Positions 41,554 through 52,042 of a stretch of DNA of 64,000 bases are shown piece by piece (position 1 is the first letter of the stretch; the number at the start of each line of letters is the position of its first letter). Below the pieces are notes generated by a model. The model was not told the DNA's origin. It saw nothing but the letters and a program-made list of their open reading frames with translations, and ran no database searches. The translations under genes were made by a program, and so were the position numbers. The stretch is from Dermatobacter hominis (GTDB lineage: Bacteria > Actinomycetota > Acidimicrobiia > Acidimicrobiales > Microtrichaceae), in contig NZ_CP085840.1 of NCBI RefSeq assembly GCF_020715685.1, forward strand, positions 2,728,001-2,792,000, read 5' to 3'.

Positions 41554-42297
41554 GTGACCGATGCGCTCGAACCGCTGCCCGAGGACTGGGACCGCGCCCT
41601 CGCCGTCGTCGCGCACCCCGACGACCTGGAGTACGGCGCCGCGTCGGCGGTCGCCCGGTGGACCGCGCAGGGCAAGTCCGTGACCTACCTGCTCGTCACC
41701 GACGGCGAGGCCGGCATCGACGGCATCCCGCCCGAGGAGTGCGGCCCGCTCCGCCGGCAGGAGGAGATCGCCTCCGCAAGGATCGTCGGCGTGGAGACCG
41801 TCGAGTTCCTCGGCCGCCCGGACGGGCTCGTCACCGCGGACGTGGCGCTGCGGCGGGACCTCGCAGCGGCGATCCGCCGGCACCGACCCGACGTCGTCGT
41901 GTCGATCAACTTCCGCGACCAGTGGGGCGGCGCGGGCTGGAACCACGTCGACCACCGGGCGACCGGGCTGGCGCTGCTCGACGCCGCCCGTGACGCGGGC
42001 AACCGCTGGCTGTTCACCGACCTGGCCGATCCCGACTCGGGAGACCACCTCGAGCCGTGGCCGGGCGTCCGCTTCGCCGCCTTCTCGGGCTCGGACCTCG
42101 CGACCCACGCGGTCGACGTGACCGACTGGATCCACAAGGGCGTCGAGTCGCTCGAGGCGCACCGCACCTACCTCGACGGGCTGCCCGAGGGCACGCTCGG
42201 CACGGACCCGAAACCGTTCCTGCGTGGGTTCGCCGCGCAGACGGGACCGCGCCTCGGCGTGGAGCTGGCGGTGTCGTTCGAGGTCATCGACCTCTGA
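41554..42297 (+). CDS. PIG-L/LmbE-family deacetylase (second)
   Basis: A 247-residue LmbE-fold zinc hydrolase: AHPDDLEYG (~21-29), TDGEAGIDG and WNHVDHRATG (~130-140) supply the metal ligands. It is only distantly similar to the PIG-L enzyme at 23531-24307. The neighbours give no amide substrate; the family removes acetyl groups from sugars or amides. The gene stands alone between two ~43-bp inverted repeats. The GTG at 41554 was chosen from the -10 position. Confidence 0.86.
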   Translation: MTDALEPLPEDWDRALAVVAHPDDLEYGAASAVARWTAQGKSVTYLLVTDGEAGIDGIPPEECGPLRRQEEIASARIVGVETVEFLGRPDGLVTADVALRRDLAAAIRRHRPDVVVSINFRDQWGGAGWNHVDHRATGLALLDAARDAGNRWLFTDLADPDSGDHLEPWPGVRFAAFSGSDLATHAVDVTDWIHKGVESLEAHRTYLDGLPEGTLGTDPKPFLRGFAAQTGPRLGVELAVSFEVIDL

Positions 42298-42321
42298 GCC
42301 GATCCGGCTCGCAGATTTCTC

Positions 42322-42365
42322 GGGTCGGGATCGCGACAAGGGTTGTCGCTGTGCACCCCTATATC
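42322..42365. repeat. Inverted repeat, right copy, flanking the PIG-L gene
   Basis: Partner of 41478-41520, lying between the PIG-L stop and the convergent amidohydrolase stop. Inside it GCGACAAGGGTTGTCGC (42333-42349) is itself a dyad with 7-bp arms; the left copy has an imperfect version. Confidence 0.85.
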
Positions 42366-42382
42366 CGGGTGTGGGCTCCGGG

Positions 42383-44104
<1,722 letters not shown>

Positions 44105-44299
44105 TGCTGACCCCCTGTTCGGTCCCCCCTGCGGAGCGGCAGAGCCGCCCGCCGGGCACAAGTGTGGCAGCCCGGGCGCCGGGCTGCGGCCGTGGCCGTC
44201 CGCCGGGACCGGCCACCCGAGCCGGGGACCGGACCGGGGGCGTTCGGTGACACATAGTTTCTCCAGTCGGGCCCGGGACACGCCGACGCAGGGTGGACG

Positions 44300-44866
44300 A
44301 TGTCTCCGACACGACCCCCCGGCGGCGCGCCTGCGACCGACCTCCACGGCCTCAGCGCGTCCGTCGACCGGCTGACCGCGCACGCGGCCGACTGGTCGAC
44401 GCAGCGGCTGCTCGACGAGGGGCTCGACCTCGTGCGCGACGCGTCGTGGGCCGACGCCTGCGCGCTGTTCCGGGTCGGCCAGGACGAGGTGGCGGTCCTG
44501 CACACGCGCCCGACGCTGCGGCTCGACGGCTCGGCCATCGACGGCGGCGACGTGCCCCAGCCGCCGGTCACCTCGATCGTCCCCACGGCCTGGTTCCCGT
44601 GGGGCCTGGCCCCGATCCAGGCCGACCGCTTCGTGCTGGTCGACGACGCCCGCTTCCTCCCGGCGTCGCCCGCCGACGGCGCCACGCTGGGGTCGCTCGG
44701 CGTGCGCTCGTGCCTGCACCTGCCGCTGCGCCAGCGGGGCCGGACGGTCGGCGCGGTGCAGATCTTCTGGTCCGAGCCCCGGCTGGTCTGGGACGACGAC
44801 CGCGGCCGGCTCCTGCGGACGCTCGGCCGCTTCCTCCTGACCTGCGACGGGCGCGAGCGCACCTGA
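44300..44866 (+). CDS. GAF-domain protein
   Basis: A 188-residue protein consisting of one GAF domain (~20-180) with an N-terminal low-complexity start. The C-terminal strand pattern [23 protein letters not shown] is typical. No kinase, cyclase or HTH is attached, so it is a free-standing sensor or an anti-regulator of unknown ligand. The ATG at 44300 has AGGGTGG close by. Confidence 0.78.
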   Translation: MSPTRPPGGAPATDLHGLSASVDRLTAHAADWSTQRLLDEGLDLVRDASWADACALFRVGQDEVAVLHTRPTLRLDGSAIDGGDVPQPPVTSIVPTAWFPWGLAPIQADRFVLVDDARFLPASPADGATLGSLGVRSCLHLPLRQRGRTVGAVQIFWSEPRLVWDDDRGRLLRTLGRFLLTCDGRERT

Positions 44867-44903
44867 CGCGACCCGCCGCGACGGATCGCCTCGAGCGCGT
44901 CGC

Positions 44904-46253
44904 CTAGGGCGACGGGTCCTGCGGGCCCCGGCTCGTGTCGTCGGAGGTGGGGTGCGGGTCGTCGGGGTCGAGCGACTCGTGCTCGGCCGTCATCCGCTCG
45001 ACGCCGACCTCGGCATCGCCGTCACCGGTGCGCAGCATCCGTCTCATCGCGGCCCTGACCCCGCGGTCACCGGACTCGGCCCGGATCTGCTCCATCTCGG
45101 TGAGGTGCGAGTCCACCACCTCGTGGCGCTCGAGGATCGTCGAGACGAAGGCCTGGATCACGCCCGCCGCCGGCAGCGCCATGATCGCCCCCATCGGACC
45201 GAGCAGCGTGCCGCCGACGATCGCGGCGCCGAAGGCGACGGCCGGGTGGAGGTCCATCGTCTGCGCGGTGATCTTCGGGGCGAACAGGTAGTTCTCGACC
45301 TGCTGGTACACGAGGATGAAGCCGAGCACCCAGATCGCGTCGATCGGGTCGTTCAGCAGGGCGATCAGCACCGGCAGGGCACCGGCCAGGTACGTACCGA
45401 TCGCCGGGATGAACTGGCTGATCAGGCCCACCCACAGCGCCAGGGCGAGCGGCGACGGCACGCCGACGATCGTCAGGAACAGCCACGTGCACGCCGAGGA
45501 CAGGGCGGCGAGCAGCAGCCGCGAGTAGATCCAGCCGCCGGTCTTCTGGATCGCGAGCTCCCACAGCAGCAGCACGGTCCGCTGGTTCCGCTGGGGCAGG
45601 ATCGAGCAGACGTTGCGGCGCAGCTGCGGCCCCTGGGACGTCATGTAGTAGCTGAACAGGGCGATCGTGAACCCTTGGAAGATCAGGCCGACGAGGGTGC
45701 CGGTGACCGACAGCACCCGGCCGCCGAGGTTCGTGGCCACGTCGGTCAGGTCGTCCTGGTAGCTCTCGATCTGCGCGGTGATGTCGTCGGTCGTGATGTC
45801 GGTGTCGAACGTGTCGTTGATCCACTCCGTCGACTGCTCGAGGTAGTTCGGCGCCTTGTCCACCAGGTCCTCGACCTGCGTGACGACGAGGTCGCCCATC
45901 ACGAACAGGAAGAGACCTCCGACCACGAACAGGACGAGGAAGCAGAACAGCGTCGCCACGCTGCGCTTCCAGCCGCGGTCCGACAGGAAGTTGACCGCCG
46001 GCTCGACCGCGAACGACAGGAACAGCGAGATCGCCACGATCAGCAGGAAGCCCTGCAGCTGGATGAGGATCGAGCGACCGAACTGGTAGGCCGCGACCGA
46101 CAGCGCGACCGCGACGATCGCCCGCCAGAACCACCGCGGCAGCGCCCGGCCGTCGCCCATGCGCAGCGAGATGTGGGGCGCGCTCTCGGGCGGCGGTTCC
46201 GAGTTCGGCTCGGAGGGCCCCTCGGGGAGCTGGCCCGCGGCGAGGTCGGTCAC
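44904..46253 (-). CDS. AI-2E/PerM-family transporter
   Basis: A 449-residue membrane protein with about eight spans of the AI-2E transporter family (PerM/YdiK/TqsA), including the conserved ending PVAFGAAIVGGTLLGPMGAI. It has long acidic N- and C-terminal cytoplasmic tails. Family members export autoinducer-2 or act as Na+/H+ antiporters; the substrate here is unknown. The GTG at 46253 is the chosen start. Confidence 0.87.
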   Translation of the reverse strand: MTDLAAGQLPEGPSEPNSEPPPESAPHISLRMGDGRALPRWFWRAIVAVALSVAAYQFGRSILIQLQGFLLIVAISLFLSFAVEPAVNFLSDRGWKRSVATLFCFLVLFVVGGLFLFVMGDLVVTQVEDLVDKAPNYLEQSTEWINDTFDTDITTDDITAQIESYQDDLTDVATNLGGRVLSVTGTLVGLIFQGFTIALFSYYMTSQGPQLRRNVCSILPQRNQRTVLLLWELAIQKTGGWIYSRLLLAALSSACTWLFLTIVGVPSPLALALWVGLISQFIPAIGTYLAGALPVLIALLNDPIDAIWVLGFILVYQQVENYLFAPKITAQTMDLHPAVAFGAAIVGGTLLGPMGAIMALPAAGVIQAFVSTILERHEVVDSHLTEMEQIRAESGDRGVRAAMRRMLRTGDGDAEVGVERMTAEHESLDPDDPHPTSDDTSRGPQDPSP

Positions 46254-46305
46254 CCGGCCAAGGTTGGCACCGGGCCGGGCCGGGGACGCGGACTGTCGGA
46301 GGCGC

Positions 46306-47094
46306 TCAGCCGGGGCCGAACATCATCAGCCACTGCTCCGCGGAGCGGGGCTTGAACACGACGTTGCGGGCCCGCGTGTCGCCCATCAGGTCCGACGACT
46401 CGACCGAGTACTGGTGGCCCGGGAACAGGATCGCGTCGTCGGGGACGCGGGCCAGGGTGCCGGTGAGGCTGTGGTAGAGCGCCTCGGCGTCGCCGCCGGG
46501 GAGGTCGGTGCGGCCGCAGCCGTCGAGGAACAGGGTGTCGCCCGAGACCAGGCACCCGTTCACGAAGAAGCACTGGCTGCCCGGGGTGTGGCCGGGCGTG
46601 TGGATGAGCTCGATCGGGATGTCGCCGACCATGACGGTGTCGCCGGCATCGTGGACCACGAGGTCCGAGGCCGACAGCTCGGTCACCTTGAGCACCCACT
46701 CGGCCTCGTCGGCCTGCACGTGGACCGGGACCGGCGCGACCTCCATCAGCTCGGTCGCCCCCTCGATGCGCATGCCCATCATCGAGCCGCCGCAGTGGTC
46801 GGGGTGGTAGTGGGTCACGAGCGCACCCGTGAGCGCCATGCCGTCGGCGGCGGCGACGTCGACCAGGTCGGCGACCGCGTAGGCGGGGTCGACGACGACG
46901 CACTCGCCGCTCGTCCGGTCACCGATCAGGTAGGCGAAGTTCACCATCTGGGACGCCACCGGGTCACCGACGGCGAAGTCGCGGCCGGCGAGCAGCTGGC
47001 GGAAGTAGAAGCGGTCGTCGAAGGCGCCGGGGCCGTGGCTGCCGGCGTCGCGGGGGTGGCCGTCGGCCGGTCCGCCGTGGGAGGGGTCGCTCAC
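46306..47094 (-). CDS. Metallo-beta-lactamase-fold hydrolase (glyoxalase II-like)
   Basis: A 262-residue MBL-fold hydrolase: THYHPDHCGGS (~97-107), HTPGHTPGSQ (~180), SGDTLFLDGCGRTDLPGG (~200) and GHQY (~240) give the full binuclear zinc site. The pattern GCGRTDLPGGD is typical of persulfide dioxygenase/glyoxalase II relatives, so oxidation of glutathione-type or mycothiol persulfide is possible. The start GTG at 47094 has a -10 seven bases upstream. Confidence 0.85.
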   Translation of the reverse strand: MSDPSHGGPADGHPRDAGSHGPGAFDDRFYFRQLLAGRDFAVGDPVASQMVNFAYLIGDRTSGECVVVDPAYAVADLVDVAAADGMALTGALVTHYHPDHCGGSMMGMRIEGATELMEVAPVPVHVQADEAEWVLKVTELSASDLVVHDAGDTVMVGDIPIELIHTPGHTPGSQCFFVNGCLVSGDTLFLDGCGRTDLPGGDAEALYHSLTGTLARVPDDAILFPGHQYSVESSDLMGDTRARNVVFKPRSAEQWLMMFGPG

Positions 47095-47101
47095 GACCCG
47101 A

Positions 47102-47107
47102 ACGCTA
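47102..47107 (-). promoter_or_regulatory. -10 TAGCGT of MBL hydrolase (leaderless)
   Basis: On the minus strand TAGCGT is followed by 7 bases and the GTG at 47094. It overlaps the 3' end of the PaaX-type gene. Confidence 0.6.
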
Positions 47108-48028
47108 CCGCCCGTCCCCGTCGACGCCGCCGCCGGGGCCGCCGGTGCCGTCGCCGCCGGGCTCGCCGCCGCCCCGGACGTCGCCGGGATCCGCCCCGCG
47201 CTCGCCACGGCCGAGCTCGAGCCACTCGCCGAGCAGGGCCTTGTACGCCGAGTCGTAGCGGTCGTAGTCGGCGCGCAGCGCATCGCCCGGCCACCGCCGC
47301 CCGAGCAGCTCCCGAGGCAGCAGCGGGTCGGCGTTGAAGTGCCGGAGCACGGCGGCGGACAGGACGAAGCCCGGTGCGAGCGCATCGGTGTCGCCGTCGA
47401 CGAGCCGGCCCTCGAGCGCGGCCATCGAACGGCGGAGGTCGACGGCGCGGGTCTCCCAGCCGGGCAGGTCCCACAGCGTGGCGGCGAGGTCCGAGTCGTC
47501 GTCCGGGTGGACGGTGAACCAGCGGGTGAAGGCGTCGACGACGGCCCGGTCCTCGGGGAGGCGGTCGGCGGGCAGGTTGTCGGGCCGGATCCACACGCCG
47601 TCGCGCAGCTCGCCCATCCGCAGGCGCTGCATCGACCGTCGCAGCGCGGCCCGGTCCGAGGCGGTGCGGCCGCCGGCGTCGACCACCGCCTGGCGCCAGC
47701 CGCCGTTCCACTCGTGGGTCGCCGGGGTGCGGCCGGCGTCCTGGCGGTGCTGGCGCTCGACGAGGTGACCGACCAGCTCGTAGGCCCCGTCGGTGGTGCG
47801 CACCGCCTCGCCGGCCGTGACCATGCGCGACAGGGCCGTGCGGACCGCGCCCTCCTCGAGGCCGAAGAGCGTGCCGGCGCGGACGAGTTCGCGGACGGGC
47901 ATCCTGGGCGGGTGCGTGCCGAGCAAGGTCGAGGCCAGCACCGACCGTGCGGTCAGCGGGCGCTCGGTGCCCGGCATCTCCCCGCCGGCTCCCGACCCGG
48001 TGGCAGCGGCTTCCGTTCGTGTCGCCAC
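47105..48028 (-). CDS. PaaX-family transcriptional regulator
   Basis: A 307-residue PaaX-like repressor: N-terminal winged HTH (LTARSVLASTLLGTHPPRMPVRELVRAGTLFG region, ~15-75), a central domain (WNGGWRQAVVDAG...LRRSMQRLRMGELRDGVWIRP) and a C-terminal domain with a disordered Gly-rich end. PaaX proteins respond to acyl-CoAs such as phenylacetyl-CoA. The GTG at 48028 was chosen because it lies 6 bases from a TACGGT -10; the earlier GTG at 48034 abuts it. It is divergent from a fatty-acid desaturase. Confidence 0.83.
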   Translation of the reverse strand: MATRTEAAATGSGAGGEMPGTERPLTARSVLASTLLGTHPPRMPVRELVRAGTLFGLEEGAVRTALSRMVTAGEAVRTTDGAYELVGHLVERQHRQDAGRTPATHEWNGGWRQAVVDAGGRTASDRAALRRSMQRLRMGELRDGVWIRPDNLPADRLPEDRAVVDAFTRWFTVHPDDDSDLAATLWDLPGWETRAVDLRRSMAALEGRLVDGDTDALAPGFVLSAAVLRHFNADPLLPRELLGRRWPGDALRADYDRYDSAYKALLGEWLELGRGERGADPGDVRGGGEPGGDGTGGPGGGVDGDGR

Positions 48029-48034
48029 CCCCAC

Positions 48035-48040
48035 ACCGTA
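48035..48040 (-). promoter_or_regulatory. -10 TACGGT of PaaX-type gene (leaderless)
   Basis: On the minus strand TACGGT is followed by 6 bases to the GTG at 48028. Confidence 0.55.
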
Positions 48041-48054
48041 GGTCGGTTCCCCGC

Positions 48055-48092
48055 CCTTACAGCCTTGCCACAGTCATCGATGCGTTGTAAGG
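48055..48092. promoter_or_regulatory. Separated dyad CCTTACA ... TGTAAGG between PaaX-type and desaturase genes
   Basis: Seven-bp perfect arms at 48055-48061 and 48086-48092 in the 71-bp divergent region. The right arm overlaps the desaturase -10 (48088-48093), so a bound regulator, perhaps the PaaX protein, could control both genes. Confidence 0.5.
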
Positions 48093-48093
48093 T
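48088..48093 (+). promoter_or_regulatory. -10 TAAGGT of fatty-acid desaturase (leaderless)
   Basis: TAAGGT is followed by 6 bases to the GTG at 48100. Confidence 0.55.
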
Positions 48094-48099
48094 CGGGGT

Positions 48100-49074
48100 G
48101 TGACCGCGACGCTCCGCGCTCCCCGCACCATGTTGCCGCCCGACGAGGCGCTGGCCGAGGTGCTGCCCACCGATCGCCTCGGTCCGACGGGTCGGCCGGT
48201 CGGTTCGCTGCGCCAGGAGCTGTACCGCATCCCGGACCTCGCCAACGTCGGCCACGTCGCCGGCGTCTGGCTGCAGTCGGTGGGCGTGCTCGCCCTCGCC
48301 GCGTGGTGGGGCAACCCGATCGGCTGGGTGCTGGCCTTCCTCCTCATGGGCCGGGCGATGGCCCGCTTCGCCATCCTCGCCCACGAGGCGGCGCACCGGC
48401 TGCTGTTCACGAACCGCAGGCTGAACGACCTCGTCGGCGCATGGCTTCTCGCCTACCCGGCGTTCGTGCCGTTCGACGGCTACCGGCGCAGCCACATGGC
48501 GCACCACAAGGAGGAGTTCGGCCCGAACGAGCCGGACCTCATGCTCTACGCCGGCTATCCGGTCACCCGGGACTCGTGGCGGCGCAAGCTCACGCGAGAC
48601 GCCGACGGCAACAGCGGCTGGAAGAACCTGAAGGGGCTGCTGCGGGCGGTGCGCTCGCAGACCGCCCGGCCCGTCGCGCTCAAGATCCTGGGCTGGCAGG
48701 TCGTGCTGTTCGCCGGCCTGTGGGTCGGCCTCGGCCACTGGTGGATCTACCCCGCGTTCTGGCTGCTGCCGTGGATGACGGTGTGGCGGGTGCTCAACCG
48801 CCTGCGCGCCGTCGCCGAGCACGGCGGCATGCAGGCGTCGCCCGACCGTCGGCTGACGACGCACCACGTTCGCCAGGGGGTGTGGGCCAGGTTCTGGATG
48901 GTGCCGTTCAACACCGGCTGGCACCTGGCCCACCACGTCGACATCGGGGTGCCGTTCTCGAAGCTCCCGCAGCTGCAGCGCGAGCTCGAGGCGGCCGGCT
49001 ACGTCCAGCCCGAGCTGGTCTGGCCGAGCTACCGGGCGCTCTGGCGCCACGCCAGCTCCCGCCCGTCGAGCTGA
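48100..49074 (+). CDS. Membrane fatty-acid desaturase
   Basis: A 324-residue membrane di-iron desaturase with the three histidine boxes HEAAH (~98), HMAHH (~132) and HLAHH (~283), and about four spans. It introduces a double bond into membrane acyl chains using O2 and ferredoxin-type electrons. The GTG start fits the leaderless promoter. Divergent PaaX-type regulator and shared dyad suggest acyl-CoA-responsive control. It could alternatively act on an alkane or sterol. Confidence 0.9.
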   Translation: MTATLRAPRTMLPPDEALAEVLPTDRLGPTGRPVGSLRQELYRIPDLANVGHVAGVWLQSVGVLALAAWWGNPIGWVLAFLLMGRAMARFAILAHEAAHRLLFTNRRLNDLVGAWLLAYPAFVPFDGYRRSHMAHHKEEFGPNEPDLMLYAGYPVTRDSWRRKLTRDADGNSGWKNLKGLLRAVRSQTARPVALKILGWQVVLFAGLWVGLGHWWIYPAFWLLPWMTVWRVLNRLRAVAEHGGMQASPDRRLTTHHVRQGVWARFWMVPFNTGWHLAHHVDIGVPFSKLPQLQRELEAAGYVQPELVWPSYRALWRHASSRPSS

Positions 49075-49124
49075 CGCTCCGTCGGACCGGCCGCCCGCCG
49101 GCCGCCCGCCGACCGCCGCGGTCG

Positions 49125-50402
49125 TCAGGCGGTGGCAGCCACCGCTGCGCCGACCGCGTCGACGGCCAGCGCCATCTCCTCCTCGCTGACCACGAGCGGC
49201 GGCATGAAGCGGATGATGTTGCCCCAGGTGCCCGCGTTCATCAGGAGCAGGTTCGACTCGTACCGGCAGTGCGCGATGACTGCGGCGGTGCGGGCGGCGT
49301 CGGGCCGGCCGGTGTCGGGGTCGCGGAACTCGACGGCCACCATCAGCCCCGGGCCGCGCACGTCGGCGACGACCGGGTGGTCGGCCGCCAGCTTCCGCAG
49401 CCCGTCGCGCAGCTGGTCGCCGCGGGCGTTCACGTGCTCGAGGAACCCGTCGGCCGTCAGCACGTCGATGGTCGCGAGCGCGGCGGCGCAGCCGATCGGG
49501 TTGCCGCCGTAGGTGCCGCCGTGGGACCCGACGGGCCACCTCGCCATCAGCTCGGCCGACGCGCCGATCGCCGCGATCGGGAACCCCGACGCGATGCCCT
49601 TGGCCATCACGATGACGTCGGGCCGCACGCCGGACTCCTCGATGGCGAACATGCGACCGGTGCGGGCGAAGCCCGACTGGACCTCGTCGGCGATGAACAG
49701 GATCCCGTGCTCGTCGCAGATCTCCCGGATGCCGCGGAGGAACGACGGCGGCGCGGGGTAGTACCCGCCCTCGCCGAGCACCGGCTCGAGGATCATCGCC
49801 GCGGTCTCGGCCGGCGCGGTCTGGCTGGCGAGGAGGTAGCGGAGCCCCTCGAGCGCGGCCTCGACCGCCTGGTCCTCGGTCAGCCCGGTGCCCACGGTCT
49901 GCGGGAACGGCGCCGGGAACACGCCGGCCGGCAGCGGCGTGTGGCCGGCGCGGTAGCCGGTCTTCGAGGTGGTCATCGCCATCGCCAGGTGCGTCCGGCC
50001 ATGGAAGCTCCCCTGGAACACGATGACGTTCGGGCGCCCCGTCGCCTGCTTGGCGAGCTTCACCGCTCCCTCGGTCGCCTCGGCGCCGGAGTTCGCGAAG
50101 AAGAAGGTGTCGATGTCGGCGGGCGCGAGCTCGGCGAGGCGGGCCGCCAAGCGCTCGAGCAGGTCGTGGCGGTAGCAGTTGACCTGGGCGTGGATGAACC
50201 GCTGGGCCTGCTCGGCGATGGCGGCGACGACGTGCGGGTGGCAGTGCCCGGTCGACGTGACGGCGATGCCGGCGGTGAAGTCGAGGAAGCGGTCGCCGTC
50301 GACGGTGGTGATCCAGCAGCCCTCGCCGCTGGCCACCTGCAGGTCGGTCACCTGGAACCACACGGGGGCCAGGTGGGTGGTGGGAGCGGCGGCGTCGACC
50401 AT
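49125..50402 (-). CDS. gabT: Class III aminotransferase (4-aminobutyrate aminotransferase-type)
   Basis: A 425-residue PLP enzyme: FFANSGAEATEGAVKLA (~95-112), FHGRT, FIADEVQSGFARTGRMFA (~240-257) with the PLP Asp, the Schiff-base lysine in VIVMAKGIASGFP (~270) and GGTYGGNPIGCAAAL (~300). GABA or another omega-amino acid is the likely amine donor with 2-oxoglutarate. The ATG at 50402 fits a TACGAT -10 six bases upstream. Confidence 0.9.
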   Translation of the reverse strand: MVDAAAPTTHLAPVWFQVTDLQVASGEGCWITTVDGDRFLDFTAGIAVTSTGHCHPHVVAAIAEQAQRFIHAQVNCYRHDLLERLAARLAELAPADIDTFFFANSGAEATEGAVKLAKQATGRPNVIVFQGSFHGRTHLAMAMTTSKTGYRAGHTPLPAGVFPAPFPQTVGTGLTEDQAVEAALEGLRYLLASQTAPAETAAMILEPVLGEGGYYPAPPSFLRGIREICDEHGILFIADEVQSGFARTGRMFAIEESGVRPDVIVMAKGIASGFPIAAIGASAELMARWPVGSHGGTYGGNPIGCAAALATIDVLTADGFLEHVNARGDQLRDGLRKLAADHPVVADVRGPGLMVAVEFRDPDTGRPDAARTAAVIAHCRYESNLLLMNAGTWGNIIRFMPPLVVSEEEMALAVDAVGAAVAATA

Positions 50403-50408
50403 GTGGGC

Positions 50409-50414
50409 ATCGTA
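50409..50414 (-). promoter_or_regulatory. -10 TACGAT of aminotransferase (leaderless)
   Basis: On the minus strand TACGAT is followed by 6 bases to the ATG at 50402. Confidence 0.55.
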
Positions 50415-50516
50415 GGACCGACCCGTCCGAGGACGACCCCGCGATCCGGGCGGCGACGGTGGCGGGCACCGGCCGGCGCGGCCGTTTCCCGGTGGGGCGC
50501 CCGCCGGGACCGCTTG

Positions 50517-50522
50517 TAGCGT
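50517..50522 (+). promoter_or_regulatory. -10 TAGCGT of pheA (leaderless)
   Basis: TAGCGT is followed by 7 bases to the ATG at 50530. No Shine-Dalgarno. Confidence 0.6.
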
Positions 50523-50529
50523 TGGACCC

Positions 50530-51489
50530 ATGTCCGAACAGCCGAACCCGACCCGATCCGCCGACGCCCGTCGCGTCGCGTTCCTCGGTCCGGTCGGCAC
50601 GTTCACCGAGCAGGCGCTGCACCGCGAGCCCGACCTCGCCGCCGCCGAGCTCGTGGCACTCCCGACGATGGCCGACGTGCTCTTCGCCGTGAACGAGGGC
50701 GACGTCGACCTCGGCGTGGTGCCGATCGAGAACGCGATCGAGGGCACCGTCAACGCCACGATCGACACGCTGAGCTTCGACGTCGACCTGGTGATCCAGC
50801 GCGAGCTGGTCGAGCCCGTGCAGCTGCACATGCTCGTGCAGCCCGGCGCGCCGCTCTCGGGCATCAAGCAGATCCTCTCGATCCCCGTCGCGGCGGCCCA
50901 GTGCCGGGCGTGGCTCCGCGCCAACGTGCCGACCGCCGAGGTGCGCACCGCCAACTCGACCGCCGAGGCGGCAGAGACCTGCGCCCAGCTCGACGACCCG
51001 ACGGTGGCCGCCATCGCGAACGCCCGGGCCGCCGAGGTCTACGGGCTCGAGCTCGGTGCGACCGACATCGAGTCGCACCCCGAGAACCGGACGCGCTTCG
51101 TGGTGGTCGCCCGCTCCGGCATCCCGGCGCCGACCGGCCACGACAAGACGTCGATCGTCGTGTACCAGCGCGCCGACCGACCGGGCTCGCTGCTCGCCAT
51201 CCTCCAGGAGTTCGCGGCGCGGTCGATCAACCTGACGCTGCTGCTCAGCCGACCGACGAAGACCTCGCTCGGTGACTACTGCTTTCTGCTGGAGCTCGAC
51301 GGCCACGTGGCCGACGAGGTCGTGGCCGACTGCCTGCGCACCCTCCGCGCCACCCAGGCCGACGTGAAGTTCCTCGGCTCGTACCCGGCCGCCGGGGAGC
51401 GTGGGCCGGCCGAGCGGGCCCGGGTCGACGCGGCCCAGCAGGCGGCCGACGAGTGGATGACGTCGCTCCGCTCGCAGATCGACGGCTGA
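50530..51489 (+). CDS. pheA: Prephenate dehydratase PheA
   Basis: A 319-residue enzyme converting prephenate to phenylpyruvate in phenylalanine synthesis. The catalytic domain has FLGPVGTFTEQAL (~17-29), PIENAIEGTVNATID and the threonine motif NRTRFVVVAR (~185-194); the C-terminal ACT domain (~205-290; DRPGSLLAILQEFAARSINLT) binds phenylalanine for feedback inhibition. No chorismate mutase domain is fused. Its length is slightly above typical. Confidence 0.95.
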   Translation: MSEQPNPTRSADARRVAFLGPVGTFTEQALHREPDLAAAELVALPTMADVLFAVNEGDVDLGVVPIENAIEGTVNATIDTLSFDVDLVIQRELVEPVQLHMLVQPGAPLSGIKQILSIPVAAAQCRAWLRANVPTAEVRTANSTAEAAETCAQLDDPTVAAIANARAAEVYGLELGATDIESHPENRTRFVVVARSGIPAPTGHDKTSIVVYQRADRPGSLLAILQEFAARSINLTLLLSRPTKTSLGDYCFLLELDGHVADEVVADCLRTLRATQADVKFLGSYPAAGERGPAERARVDAAQQAADEWMTSLRSQIDG

Positions 51490-51571
51490 GCACCCCCGCC
51501 ACCCCCGTTCCGAGTGCACTCGTCGTCGTCAGACGACCGTGGATGCACCGAGCAGGGGGAGGGCGCTCCCG

Positions 51572-51964
51572 TCAGCCTTCGTCGTCGAGCTGGGCGAGCA
51601 GCTTCTTCGGCGCCACGCAGCGGTAGGCGTCCACGATCACGGCGTGGACCTCGTCCCAGTCCACGTCGACGTCGAGCCGCACGCCCAGCCAGCCGCGGTG
51701 CCCCACGTACGGCGGCACGAAGAACCGCTCGGGCTCGGCGTCGACCATGAGCGCCTGGGCGCCCTCGGGGGCCGCACACCAGATCGCCAGGCGACCGTCG
51801 CCGTGGTGGTCGTCGTGGAACATGACGAACGACTTGCGGACGAAGAAGGTCGGCGAGCCGTGGCTGACCTTCTCCGTGGCCTCGGGCAGCGACAGGCAGC
51901 TGCGGCGCACGTTGGTGAGCGCGAGCTCGACGTCGGCGTCGGTGTACGGCAGCTCGGTCGTCAT
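51572..51964 (-). CDS. MmcQ/YjbR-family protein
   Basis: A 130-residue YjbR-type protein (LSLPEATEKVSHGSPTFFVRKSFVMF; FFVPPYVGHRGWLGVRLD; WDEVHAVIVDAYRCVAPKKL). The fold binds DNA-like or phosphorylated ligands, but the role is unknown. The ATG at 51964 was chosen; further upstream in-frame codons lie in GC-rich shadow. The minus-strand gene converges with pheA. Confidence 0.83.
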   Translation of the reverse strand: MTTELPYTDADVELALTNVRRSCLSLPEATEKVSHGSPTFFVRKSFVMFHDDHHGDGRLAIWCAAPEGAQALMVDAEPERFFVPPYVGHRGWLGVRLDVDVDWDEVHAVIVDAYRCVAPKKLLAQLDDEG

Positions 51965-52018
51965 GCCCCCATGGTCGCCCAGACCGTCACCGCCACGGGT
52001 CGGATCCCGGCGGCCCGG

Positions 52019-52024
52019 TACGAT
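52019..52024 (+). promoter_or_regulatory. -10 TACGAT of tRNA-Ser(TGA)
   Basis: A TANNNT hexamer 18 bases before the tRNA 5' end. Confidence 0.5.
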
Positions 52025-52042
52025 CGCTGGTCGCCACATCCG

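Noticed and set aside
41478-42365. Insertion sequence
   Set aside because: No transposase; the enclosed gene is a normal PIG-L enzyme and no target-site duplication was identified.
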